Assembly: GCA_964603125.1 (NCBI GenBank)
Contig: CAZRUA010000029.1
Location: 1 to 34,663, forward strand
Length of the DNA: 34,663 bases
Origin: CAZRUA01 sp964603125
GTDB taxonomy: Bacteria > Bacteroidota > Bacteroidia > B-17B0 > Aurantibacillaceae
Direction: 5' to 3'
Part shown: positions 9,140-17,378 of the stretch, in pieces
Layout: each line of letters starts with the position of its first letter
Position numbering within the stretch: position 1 is the stretch's first letter
Notes under the pieces: model-generated
What the model saw: the letters and a program-made list of their open reading frames with translations, nothing else
Told to the model about the DNA's origin: nothing
The model's database searches: none
Translations under genes and position numbers: made by a program

Positions 9140-10993
9140 TTACTTTCTTTTAAAAAGTTTATCAATATCTTCCATCGCTATTTCAGTAAAAATATTTCTA
9201 CCATTAGGGGTATACGTATAATTCTCCAACTTAAACAAATGCTCTAATAAAAGTTTCATTTCATTTTTCTCTAAACCTTTACCTGCTTTAATACTGTTAT
9301 GCTTAGCCATTGATCGGCAAAGGTTTTCCTTGCCATCCAATTTAATTTCCAAATTATTTAGCTTGTAATTTTCTAAAACACCTTCAATCACTTGCGCACT
9401 GTTTTGTCCAACCAAGTCAGCAGGTATTGCATGTATTACACAAGTATTTCCTCCTAATGCCTCTACATCAAATCCCAACAAACTTAAAGCTGGTTTTAAA
9501 TCATTCAATAAATTATAATCGGCCGGACTTAACTCTAAAGTATTTGGAAACAACTCTTGCTGCATGGCAATTGCACTGCTTGTTATTGCTTCTTTATAGT
9601 GATTGTACAAAATTGTTTCATGCGCACGTTGTTGATCTACTAATAATAAACCAGCATCACTTTGAACCAAAATATATTTATTTTGTAGTTGTAAAAAACT
9701 AGTAGAATCAGAAAACTCAACGTGAGCGGGGTTTTCAAACATTTTCTCCTGAGAAACTTCCTTCTCCATTTGAAACTGCTGCTCATCATTATTTACATAA
9801 TCCTTGTATAATGATTGCCAGTTTTCAGTATTATTTTTATTAATCGCTGTTAAATGCGAATCCTTAGGTTTTTGATAAGAACTACTTGAATTAAACGGAT
9901 TATAATCCTTATTATATTTAACCTCAGGCGGAGTAATTGTTTTACCCGATCCATAAGTAAACTCCATGCTTTGCTCTACCTCAAAATCAAGACTTGGGGC
10001 TAAATTATTTTTCCCTAAAGCACGTTTAACTGCAGTTCTTAGAAGTGCGTAAACTGTTTTATCATCTTCAAACTTGATTTCTGTTTTTGAAGGATGGATA
10101 TTAATATCTATACTATTTGGAGGTAATTCTAAAAACAGAAAAAACTGTGGTTGTGCAGCTTCTTGTATTAGTTCATCATAGGCCGAACAAACAGCATGAC
10201 GTATATAGGCATTTTTAATAAAACGATTATTAATGTAAAAGTGCTGTTCAGCCCCTTTCTTCTTGGCTGCATCTGGTCGGCATACATATCCCTTAATTTT
10301 AAGGTAAGGAGTATCTTCCTCAACCCAAACCAGTTTATTACTAAATGAATTTCCAAACAAACCAACAATTCTTGCCATTAAAGCAGATGCAGGCAATTGA
10401 TAAAGTTCATTTCCATTACTAAAGAAATTAAAAGCTATTTCGGGATGAGGCATTGCTACACGAACAAATTCATCGATGATATGTTTTAACTCAACTTTAT
10501 CCTCCTTCAAAAAGTTTCGGCGTGCTGGAACGTTATAAAATAAATTCTTAACACTTATACTTGTGCCAGCAGGATGAGCACATACTTCTTGCTTCACAAC
10601 ATTATTTCCTTCAATTTCAATTAAGGTTCCTGTTGTATTAGCTTCTAATCTAGTCTTGAGTTCAACTTGTGCTACAGCAGAGATTGCAGCCAAAGCTTCA
10701 CCTCTAAACCCCTTAGTATTTATTTTAAAAATATCTTCCGAAGTTTTTATTTTTGAAGTAGCATGACGTTCAAAGCACATACGTGCATCTGTCTCGCTCA
10801 TGCCCTTCCCATTATCAATTACCTGAATTAATGTTTTACCAGCGTCCTTAATAATAAGCTTAATAGATTTTGCTCCAGCATCTATGGCATTTTCGAGTAA
10901 TTCCTTTACTACTGAAGCTGGACGCTGCACAACTTCACCCGCTGCAATTTGATTTGCAACATTTTCGGGTAACAAAGAAATAATATCAGCCAT
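9140..10993 (-). CDS. mutL: DNA mismatch repair protein MutL
   Basis: A 617-residue mismatch-repair ATPase that couples MutS recognition to strand incision. The GHKL ATPase motifs are intact: ELLENAIDAGA (31-41), DNGKGM (60-65), GFRGEAL (95-101). The linker, about 335-430, is Asn/Gln/Lys-rich. In the C-terminal domain the endonuclease motif DQHA-x2-E-x4-E reads DQQRAHETILYN (453-464), losing the His and the second Glu. The later CPHGRP-type metal motif reads TPNGRN (595-600). Endonuclease activity is therefore uncertain. The gene lies in the minus-strand run, 7 bp after the DppC-type permease and 2 bp before the first rhomboid. Confidence 0.97.
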   Translation of the reverse strand: MADIISLLPENVANQIAAGEVVQRPASVVKELLENAIDAGAKSIKLIIKDAGKTLIQVIDNGKGMSETDARMCFERHATSKIKTSEDIFKINTKGFRGEALAAISAVAQVELKTRLEANTTGTLIEIEGNNVVKQEVCAHPAGTSISVKNLFYNVPARRNFLKEDKVELKHIIDEFVRVAMPHPEIAFNFFSNGNELYQLPASALMARIVGLFGNSFSNKLVWVEEDTPYLKIKGYVCRPDAAKKKGAEQHFYINNRFIKNAYIRHAVCSAYDELIQEAAQPQFFLFLELPPNSIDINIHPSKTEIKFEDDKTVYALLRTAVKRALGKNNLAPSLDFEVEQSMEFTYGSGKTITPPEVKYNKDYNPFNSSSSYQKPKDSHLTAINKNNTENWQSLYKDYVNNDEQQFQMEKEVSQEKMFENPAHVEFSDSTSFLQLQNKYILVQSDAGLLLVDQQRAHETILYNHYKEAITSSAIAMQQELFPNTLELSPADYNLLNDLKPALSLLGFDVEALGGNTCVIHAIPADLVGQNSAQVIEGVLENYKLNNLEIKLDGKENLCRSMAKHNSIKAGKGLEKNEMKLLLEHLFKLENYTYTPNGRNIFTEIAMEDIDKLFKRK

Positions 10994-11000
10994 TAAAAAT

Positions 11001-12362
11001 TTATTTCTTGAAACGTGGGTCTAAAGCTTCACGCAGACCTTCGCCAATTAAATTATACATCAACACAGTAGTAAATATTGCAAAACCTGGAAAAATAACT
11101 AACCACCACGAACTAAATGATTCACGTGCTTCTCCTAATATGCTTCCCCATGTAACAGTATCTGGAGGCACACCAACACCTAAAAACGAAAGTGATGATT
11201 CAATTAAAATTGCACCAGCAATACCAAATGCAATAGAAACTAATGAAGGAGCGATACCATTTGGCAAAGCATGACGGAAAATAATACGTGATTCAGGTAA
11301 ACCCATTGACTTACCTGCTTGTATGTAATCTAATGCGGTAATACGCATAAACTCAGCACGTGTAAAACGAGCGATACCCGTCCAACTTGTAAAACCAATA
11401 ATTAAAACTAAAGTTGTCATTGATGGTTTAGCAATTGCTGAAATTGAAATAATGAATATAAATGTTGGTAATGAATTTAAGATTTCTATAAAACGAGACA
11501 CGATTCCATCAACAGGAACATTAACTTCCTTGCTTAAGAATTTTCCTTTAGAAATGAATTGTCCGATTTTTTTGAATAGATAAATTAATCCGAAGAAGAT
11601 GACTAAACTTAAAATAAAATTGTAAGCTATACTTCCTGAGCCTTGCGAAAAGGAATTACTCAAATCACGAGAACGAACAAAGAACCCATAGAAGAAAGCG
11701 AAAAAGACACCAATCATAACCATCCAAAAAGTAGCTCGTGTGGTCTGCAGTCTTGTGTTACCATAATAACCTGCAATTGACCCTAAGAACAAACCGAAAG
11801 GACCTGCAATTAATAAGATGGCAAAAATCCCAATTGTTAAAGAGTATCTAAAACCATGGATGATACCCGCTAAAACATCATCCCCCTTTTTGTTTGTTCC
11901 CATCCAATGTTTAAACTTAGTAGGCATTTTTATTTTAGTACCATCCTTTTTTAAGAAAACTTGCTGAGCAAAAGGACCAATATTCCTATTTTCAAAATCA
12001 GACTTACCTGGAGAATAAGAGCAAGGAGCCCAAATAACTGTGCTATACTCCATTGTTTTCCAATCGTCAATCAAATCGTATTTTAGTATTTCGGCTGCGC
12101 CTGTTTTTTTATTCTTAATCTCAACTTGATTGCTAAAAGAAAAAGCTGGAAATAATGAATAACCATGGTAATTACAATATAAAGGACGCTGGTTGGCTAA
12201 TACTGGTGCTAAAATTGCTATTATAACAAAAGCAACCAATAGCTTTAATGCACGGTAAGACGCCTTATTTTTCTTGAATTGAGACCAAGCATATTGCTTA
12301 AAACTAAACTCTGTGTTTTTAGCAAGTAACTCGTCCTCTATTTTTTTTCTTTTAAAAAACAT
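11001..12362 (-). CDS. Peptide/oligopeptide ABC transporter permease, DppC/OppC type
   Basis: A 453-residue inner-membrane permease, much longer than the usual 300 or so. The N-terminal segment FSFKQYAWSQFKKNKAS and first helix are followed by a long loop (about 58-150). GTNKKGDDVLAGIIHG (155-170) matches the family GTDxxGRDxxSR signature. An inserted region (about 208-280) adds two hydrophobic segments. The EAA loop with AGKSMGLPESRIIFRHALPN and the SLSFLGVGVPP motif follow. It pairs with the DppB-type gene 2 bp upstream. No ATPase subunit is encoded in the run. Confidence 0.94.
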   Translation of the reverse strand: MFFKRKKIEDELLAKNTEFSFKQYAWSQFKKNKASYRALKLLVAFVIIAILAPVLANQRPLYCNYHGYSLFPAFSFSNQVEIKNKKTGAAEILKYDLIDDWKTMEYSTVIWAPCSYSPGKSDFENRNIGPFAQQVFLKKDGTKIKMPTKFKHWMGTNKKGDDVLAGIIHGFRYSLTIGIFAILLIAGPFGLFLGSIAGYYGNTRLQTTRATFWMVMIGVFFAFFYGFFVRSRDLSNSFSQGSGSIAYNFILSLVIFFGLIYLFKKIGQFISKGKFLSKEVNVPVDGIVSRFIEILNSLPTFIFIISISAIAKPSMTTLVLIIGFTSWTGIARFTRAEFMRITALDYIQAGKSMGLPESRIIFRHALPNGIAPSLVSIAFGIAGAILIESSLSFLGVGVPPDTVTWGSILGEARESFSSWWLVIFPGFAIFTTVLMYNLIGEGLREALDPRFKK

Positions 12363-12364
12363 AA

Positions 12365-13834
12365 TTAATTGTAGCTAATTCGTGGATCAGCTATTGAGTA
12401 TAAAATATCTGAAAATAAATATCCAATTAAGGTTAACAAACCTGTTACTGTTAACACAGAAATAATCATTGGGTAATCGTTTGATTGAATTGCATTAAAC
12501 GATTCGTATCCCATTCCTGGTATCGTAAAAATGGTTTCTAAAATAACCGAACCACCGACTGCAGCAGGGAAAACAGAGGCAAACATGGTAATGATTGGTA
12601 ATAATGAATTTCTAAAAGCATGTTTCCAGATAACCGTTTTTTCTGATAAACCTTTAGCTCTTGCCGTTCTAACATAATCCATATTCAAATTCTCTAACAT
12701 AGCCGAACGCATAGAACGAGAAATAAAAGCAAGTGATGAATAGGTGTAAGAAATAAGCGGTAAAATGATGTATGGTAAAGTTAACTTAATTCGCTCAAAC
12801 ATTCCTGCACCATCTGGATAACCTTGAGCAGGCTTAACACCTGAGGCAGGAAAAACATTTAACACATCTGGATTTGCAAAAAGCATTAATAAAGTAACTG
12901 CAAAGAAAAAAGATGGTAAAGAATAAAGAGCAAAAGTTATTAATGTAGTTGTTTTATCAAAAGTTGAACCCTTTTTACTTGCTGCTCTTACTCCCAATGG
13001 AATACTAATAGCGTAAGCCAAAATAATACTTAATAAAGAAAACAACATTGACCAAAATACTTTACCCGAAAACACATCTGCAATAGGCTTTTTAGAGTTA
13101 TACGAAACCCCAAAATCACCACGTATCATTCCTTTGCAATACTCTCCATCACCAAACAACCAGCGATGGTACTGATTCTTAGCATTGAAACTAAAAGAAG
13201 GAATGTAGTTTTTCCAAGTAGATGAATTCTCTTTAATCTTTTTGTATTCGGCTGCGATTGAATTTAATTCGATTTTAAATGGCGAAAGAAACTCATAGCT
13301 TCCTAACATTTGATTGAGCTTATTGTATTTAGCCGAAACCACAACATCTTCATAACTCGACTTAAGTGAAAGCGTTTCAAACTTCACCTGACTCAAAGTT
13401 TCAATGGCAGCATTTCTTTCGTTAGCTGCTACACGATTCGTATCGATTTTATAATTTACTAAAATAGAATATAAACCTTGTAAACGTATATAATGAGTTG
13501 AAATCTCAGGCCAATTGCCATACATATCTAGCAATGCCGATAAAGCTGCATTCTCATTTTTATCATAAACCTTATACAAAGTATCAGGATAAGAATATTT
13601 ATTAAGAGAAACATAAAAAACTGGTAAGTCTAGGCCAAGTTTTTTCTTCCATGCTAACTTTTGCTCGAACTGTGATACAGATTGAGAACCAACTTCACCA
13701 CCAGATTGAGAAGCTACTGTCATACGCTCAACTGGATCTCCAGGCGCATTTACAGCCAAGATGAAACCAATCAATGTTATAGCAAACAAAGTTGGAATGA
13801 AAATTAATATACGTTTGAAAATATACTTTAACAT
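12365..13834 (-). CDS. Peptide/oligopeptide ABC transporter permease, DppB/OppB type
   Basis: A 489-residue inner-membrane permease, against about 310-340 for typical DppB. The N-terminal LKYIFKRILIFIPTLFAIT and GDPVERM are standard. A periplasmic insertion of about 150 mostly helical residues (about 76-222) separates LGLDLPVFY from the conserved RGDFGVSYNSKKPI. The EAA loop DYVRTARAKGLSEKTV and the ending FSDILYSIADPRI are typical. Its ATG overlaps the stop of the binding-protein gene by one base (TAATG). With the neighbouring DppC-type protein it should form the channel for peptides delivered by the lipoprotein. Confidence 0.94.
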   Translation of the reverse strand: MLKYIFKRILIFIPTLFAITLIGFILAVNAPGDPVERMTVASQSGGEVGSQSVSQFEQKLAWKKKLGLDLPVFYVSLNKYSYPDTLYKVYDKNENAALSALLDMYGNWPEISTHYIRLQGLYSILVNYKIDTNRVAANERNAAIETLSQVKFETLSLKSSYEDVVVSAKYNKLNQMLGSYEFLSPFKIELNSIAAEYKKIKENSSTWKNYIPSFSFNAKNQYHRWLFGDGEYCKGMIRGDFGVSYNSKKPIADVFSGKVFWSMLFSLLSIILAYAISIPLGVRAASKKGSTFDKTTTLITFALYSLPSFFFAVTLLMLFANPDVLNVFPASGVKPAQGYPDGAGMFERIKLTLPYIILPLISYTYSSLAFISRSMRSAMLENLNMDYVRTARAKGLSEKTVIWKHAFRNSLLPIITMFASVFPAAVGGSVILETIFTIPGMGYESFNAIQSNDYPMIISVLTVTGLLTLIGYLFSDILYSIADPRISYN

Positions 13835-15690
13835 TATTGAGCTGCTGGTTTAGAAATACCCGACATTAACTTGAAATTATTCATTAATAAACCAGGGCGT
13901 TCAACGTACATTTCTTGACCTGTCCAACGTTTATGAATTGCAATACGACGTGTTTGCGCATAAACAAATATATACGGTTGTTCGTCATAAATTTTCTCTT
14001 GCAATTTCATTACTAAAGGAACACGCAACGAATCGATTACTTGATACTTAATTGAATCAATTAATGCATCCGTTTCAGTATTACCAAAACCAGGATAATT
14101 TGAACCCTTTGATGCCCAAGATTCAGTATGCCAAATTTGGGTAAAATCTTCAGGAACTGAAGCACCTTGCCAAGCAGCCAACATCATATCGTAATCATGA
14201 TTTTTTGCTAAATCGTAATGAGTACTAAACTCACGTGGAGTTATAATACCATTAACACCAGCCTTTTTCAATGACTCAGAGAAAACTTGTGCCATATCCT
14301 TCCAAGCAGATGATGTGTTCATGTAGTTTAACTCAAATTCAAATTTCACTTTTTGACCATCAATCATCTTATCTAAAATATTATCTCCATCTGTATCTTT
14401 CCAACCTGCATCAGCTAACATTTTTTTAGCTCCCTCAACATCCAAAGGGATTAATTTTAAATTTTTGTTATACTCAGCTTTGTTAGGAGAAACTGGACCA
14501 ACAATACGCTTATTCATTCCTTCATTTATAATTTGATTGATTTGATCAATAGGCATTAACATTGCCATTGCTCTACGAACGTTTTTATCAACAAATAATT
14601 TTTTATGTTTGATACCATCAGGACGCATATTCATTGCACAATATGAATAGTTGTAAGTATCCATAAATTCGCCATTGTAGTGAGTTGTAAAACCTGGATC
14701 TTTTCTTAATTCTAATAATGATTTAACATCCATATAAGCAGAACCATCAAACACTTGATTTTTAAAATCAAGTTTAGTTGAGTTTGCATCTTTATTAATT
14801 TTAAAAACGATTTTATCAGGACCTGCAGAAGTGTATAAATCAGCTGGTTGTGTGGCAGTCCAATGGTTAGCCTTTTTAGCTAAAGTAATTGACTGACCAT
14901 CTTCCCATTTATCAAATTTATAAGGACCAGCACCAACTAAATATTTAGGATCATGACCATTTTTAGAATCGTTGAAAGCTTTACCCCATTCTTTTAAATC
15001 GTTGTTAGCGTCAGCTTTAAAAGTAGGATCATTAAATTGTTTGAAGGTATACTTAGCTAATACATTTGAAGGATCGAAAACAGAACGCTGCATAATTGGA
15101 TAATCAGTAACAAACCAGATGTTTTGTACATACTTGTGATCCATACGAATTGTAAATTTATTTTTATTGGTTGGATCTTGAGTGATTTCTTGAATGTTCT
15201 CCAAATAAGGCTTAGCGTGAGGGTTATTAGTTAAAGGACATTTGTTAGCTTTAAATGTAAACATAACATCTTCAAAAGTAATTGGTGTGCCATCATCCCA
15301 TTTGTAAAAATCTTTAATCTCGTATGTGTAAGATAATTGATCAGCCGAAACTTCAGGCATTGCTTTAGCTAATTGAGGGAAAGCTTCTAAAGTGCGAAAA
15401 TTTGTATTCAACAAAAACACTTGCGTATACATGTTAATCTCAGTTCTAGACCCTGAGTTACCATTTGTAGGATGCATATCATCAGGCTCACCAATTGTAT
15501 GGAAAATAAATACATTATCTGATTTCCATGATGGATCAGCCTTTGTAGCATCAGGTATTTTCTTAAATTTATTTGAAGCATTAGTAACATTTACACTGTC
15601 ATTTCCAGTTATTACTTCTTCTCCACCTCCACCACACGATGAAAAAAATACAATTGTTGCAAGAATTGATGTCGTTTTTAAAAATTGCAT
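13834..15690 (-). CDS. Peptide-binding lipoprotein of an ABC transporter (SBP family 5)
   Basis: A 618-residue extracytoplasmic solute-binding protein of the DppA/OppA family. I chose MQFLKTTSILATIVFFSSC as the start because it gives a clean lipoprotein signal with the modified Cys at 19. A longer frame from 15759 adds 23 residues without signal character. After a Gly-rich linker come family regions: YTYEIKDFYKWDDGTPITFEDVMFTFKA-like sequence, GAGPYKFDKWEDGQ, and KNVRRAMAMLMPIDQI. It heads the eleven-gene run, with a TAnnTTTG box about 90 bp upstream. The substrate is probably peptides, but this family also binds nickel, heme and other ligands. Confidence 0.94.
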   Translation of the reverse strand: MQFLKTTSILATIVFFSSCGGGGEEVITGNDSVNVTNASNKFKKIPDATKADPSWKSDNVFIFHTIGEPDDMHPTNGNSGSRTEINMYTQVFLLNTNFRTLEAFPQLAKAMPEVSADQLSYTYEIKDFYKWDDGTPITFEDVMFTFKANKCPLTNNPHAKPYLENIQEITQDPTNKNKFTIRMDHKYVQNIWFVTDYPIMQRSVFDPSNVLAKYTFKQFNDPTFKADANNDLKEWGKAFNDSKNGHDPKYLVGAGPYKFDKWEDGQSITLAKKANHWTATQPADLYTSAGPDKIVFKINKDANSTKLDFKNQVFDGSAYMDVKSLLELRKDPGFTTHYNGEFMDTYNYSYCAMNMRPDGIKHKKLFVDKNVRRAMAMLMPIDQINQIINEGMNKRIVGPVSPNKAEYNKNLKLIPLDVEGAKKMLADAGWKDTDGDNILDKMIDGQKVKFEFELNYMNTSSAWKDMAQVFSESLKKAGVNGIITPREFSTHYDLAKNHDYDMMLAAWQGASVPEDFTQIWHTESWASKGSNYPGFGNTETDALIDSIKYQVIDSLRVPLVMKLQEKIYDEQPYIFVYAQTRRIAIHKRWTGQEMYVERPGLLMNNFKLMSGISKPAAQ

Positions 15691-15777
15691 ATAAATTAAT
15701 TTTTGTTTTAACGTTAATTTTCCATTAAAAATTGTGAGGCACATTTTATTGCGTAACACCTATTTTAACAGAGCATG

Positions 15778-15785
15778 CAAAGATA
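15778..15785 (-). promoter_or_regulatory. Candidate -7 element for the binding-protein/permease/mutL run
   Basis: On the minus strand this reads TATCTTTG, an exact fit to the Bacteroidota TAnnTTTG element, about 90 bases upstream of the lipoprotein start. I see no TTG at the usual 19-21 base spacing upstream, so the -33 half is weak or absent. Confidence 0.5.
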
Positions 15786-15840
15786 ACATTGTATATGAAA
15801 ACTGGAATTTTTTTAGACAAATATTAAAGAAATCAATAAA

Positions 15841-15862
15841 ATACTTTTTTTACAAAAAGTAT
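15841..15862. repeat. 9-bp palindrome abutting the tRNA promoter
   Basis: The arms ATACTTTTT (15841-15849) and AAAAAGTAT (15854-15862) are perfect complements around a 4-base centre. The right arm touches the -33 box of the tRNA promoter. It could be an upstream-element-like or operator site, or a minor hairpin. No gene reads into it from either side in a way that needs a terminator. Confidence 0.4.
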
Positions 15863-15892
15863 TTGGAGATTAAAAAATAAGTATTACCTTTG
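15862..15892 (+). promoter_or_regulatory. Consensus Bacteroidota promoter for the tRNA pair
   Basis: TTTG at 15862-15865 and TACCTTTG at 15885-15892 are separated by exactly 19 bases. This matches the sigma-ABfr consensus (TTTG at -33, TAnnTTTG at -7). Transcription should start near 15898, giving a leader of about 30 bases before tRNA-Ser. Confidence 0.85.
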
Positions 15893-15928
15893 CATTCCAA
15901 ATTTTTGAGATCTATTTGAGCACTCTCC

Positions 15929-16015
15929 GGTGAGGTGCCTGAGAGGCCGAAAGGAACAGTTTGCTAAACTGTCGTACGGGTAACCGTACCGAGGGTTCGA
16001 ATCCCTCCCTCACCG
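15929..16015 (+). tRNA. tRNA-Ser(GCU)
   Basis: An 87-base class II tRNA. The acceptor arms GGTGAGG and CCTCACC pair fully, with discriminator G at 16015. The anticodon stem ACAGT/ACTGT encloses loop TTGCTAA, giving anticodon GCT at 15963-15965 (reads AGC/AGU). A long variable arm (GTACGGGTAACCGTAC) and the T loop GGTTCGAATCC are typical of Ser. CCA is not encoded. Confidence 0.97.
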
Positions 16016-16037
16016 CAAAATAGATTACCCGAATTTT

Positions 16038-16111
16038 CGGGATGTAGCGTAGCCCGGTATCGCGCCTCGTTTGGGACGAGGAGGTCGTAGGTTCGAATCC
16101 TGCCATCCCGA
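16038..16111 (+). tRNA. tRNA-Pro(UGG)
   Basis: A 74-base tRNA 22 bases after tRNA-Ser. The acceptor arms CGGGATG and CATCCCG pair, with discriminator A. The anticodon stem CCTCG/CGAGG encloses TTTGGGA, giving anticodon TGG at 16072-16074. The T arm has GGTTCGAATCC. CCA is not encoded. It is probably cotranscribed with tRNA-Ser from the promoter at 15862. Confidence 0.97.
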
Positions 16112-16114
16112 CAT

Positions 16115-16151
16115 AAAAAAGCCGTTAAATCAATGATTTAACGGCTTTTTT
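16115..16151. terminator. Bidirectional intrinsic terminator
   Basis: Stem arms GCCGTTAAAT (16121-16130) and ATTTAACGGC (16136-16145) enclose loop CAATG. The stem is flanked by six A's on the left and six T's on the right, so it is rho-independent in both directions. It ends the tRNA transcript on the plus strand and the MFS gene (stop at 16168) on the minus strand. Confidence 0.93.
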
Positions 16152-16167
16152 GATTCTAAAGGGATTT

Positions 16168-17370
16168 CTATTTCTTTAATTGTACAGGTTTAACACCACT
16201 AGCTACCCAAATAGCTATGAATGTGAAGGCAATACCAATGTAACCCACAATTTCAAAATTATGCAAAGGTTGTTTAGGTTCATTATGAATGATTAAACCT
16301 CCTATAATGGTTGAGATTCCGATTGATAATTGCTGCATAGCTGAATTTAAACTCATAAAACCACCTCTAAACTGAGGAACAACAGCTGAAGTTACCATAG
16401 CAGAACTTGGAATCATACGGCCACCTGAAAACACAAAAAACATAGTTGTGATACATAAGAAATATGCCAAATTCATTGGAGCCTCAAAATGTGGAATCAT
16501 ATAAACAGGGATTAAAGCCAAGATGCTTAATGTGGTGTAAACTTTAAATCGACCAAATTTATCTGCTAATTTTCCAAACAACGGAGAAGTAAAAGTACTA
16601 GCAACACCTCCAACAACGTACAACCAAATAATTTCCGTTTTCATATCCATCCCTAAATTAAAAGTATAAAATGGAGTCATGAAAGGTATGATAGCGAAAT
16701 GAGCGTAAACCATACACATGCTTAACAATAGAGCTCTTACTTGATTAAAATCAGAAAAAATATTTTTGTATAAATCCATCGGCTTGGCGGCTCTTGCTTT
16801 TTCTATGTGTGACGTAATTGGTGGAATTAAAAAGATAATTGCAAAAACAACAAAGAAACCAACACCAACAATAAAATAAAAAGGAGCATGCCATGAGAAA
16901 ATTTCGGACAAATAAATACCTAATGGCACTCCACCAACAGATGCTAGAGCAAAACCCGACATTAAAATTCCCATTCCTTGAGCTCTTTTCTCTAAAGGAA
17001 TTACGTCACCAACAATCGATAATATTACAGCTCCAGCAACCCCACCAAACATGCCAGCAAAAATCCTAGCACCAATTAAAAATCCATAATTTGGAGCGAA
17101 TGCGCAAGCAGCAGTACCAATTAGGAAACCTAAATATAGTATCAACAACGCCTTTTTTCTATCCAACTTATCTACCCAAAAAGTTGCGGCAATAGCCGAA
17201 ATAAATGCAGATATACCATAGCTACCCACCAAAAAGCCAAACTGTTGTGTGTTTATTGTTAAAGATTTTTGCAAAGCTGGTGCCATAGGCATCATTACCA
17301 TACTATCCAAAATATGTGTAAACTGAACTGCCGCAAGAGTTAGTAATATTGTTAGTTGTTTTTTATTCAT
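16168..17370 (-). CDS. MFS transporter, DHA1-like
   Basis: A 400-residue polytopic membrane protein with about twelve hydrophobic segments, the usual length for a major facilitator. The loop between helices 2 and 3 has a motif-A-like DKLDRKKA (67-74). A second-half counterpart, FGKLADKFGRFKVY, is after helix 8. Segment 5 has the glycine-rich GFALASVGGVPLGIYLSE expected of drug-efflux type members. Substrate and direction are unknown; proton-driven efflux or sugar/metabolite export are both possible. It is 8 bp downstream of the metallophosphoesterase gene, so the two are probably cotranscribed, and it ends at the bidirectional terminator. Confidence 0.92.
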   Translation of the reverse strand: MNKKQLTILLTLAAVQFTHILDSMVMMPMAPALQKSLTINTQQFGFLVGSYGISAFISAIAATFWVDKLDRKKALLILYLGFLIGTAACAFAPNYGFLIGARIFAGMFGGVAGAVILSIVGDVIPLEKRAQGMGILMSGFALASVGGVPLGIYLSEIFSWHAPFYFIVGVGFFVVFAIIFLIPPITSHIEKARAAKPMDLYKNIFSDFNQVRALLLSMCMVYAHFAIIPFMTPFYTFNLGMDMKTEIIWLYVVGGVASTFTSPLFGKLADKFGRFKVYTTLSILALIPVYMIPHFEAPMNLAYFLCITTMFFVFSGGRMIPSSAMVTSAVVPQFRGGFMSLNSAMQQLSIGISTIIGGLIIHNEPKQPLHNFEIVGYIGIAFTFIAIWVASGVKPVQLKK

Positions 17371-17378
17371 AATTTAAT

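Noticed and set aside
11008..11274. 88-codon plus-strand open frame
   Set aside because: It is antisense to the conserved end of the DppC-type permease and has no family resemblance.
15691..15759. N-terminal extension of the peptide-binding lipoprotein
   Set aside because: It would put 23 residues without signal character before a clean lipoprotein signal; the internal ATG at 15690 is the better start.
15912..16106. 64-codon minus-strand open frame reading like AGFEPTTSSSQTRRDTG and REGFEPSVRLP
   Set aside because: It lies antisense across tRNA-Ser and tRNA-Pro. Such peptides are a well-known artefact of translating tRNA genes backwards.
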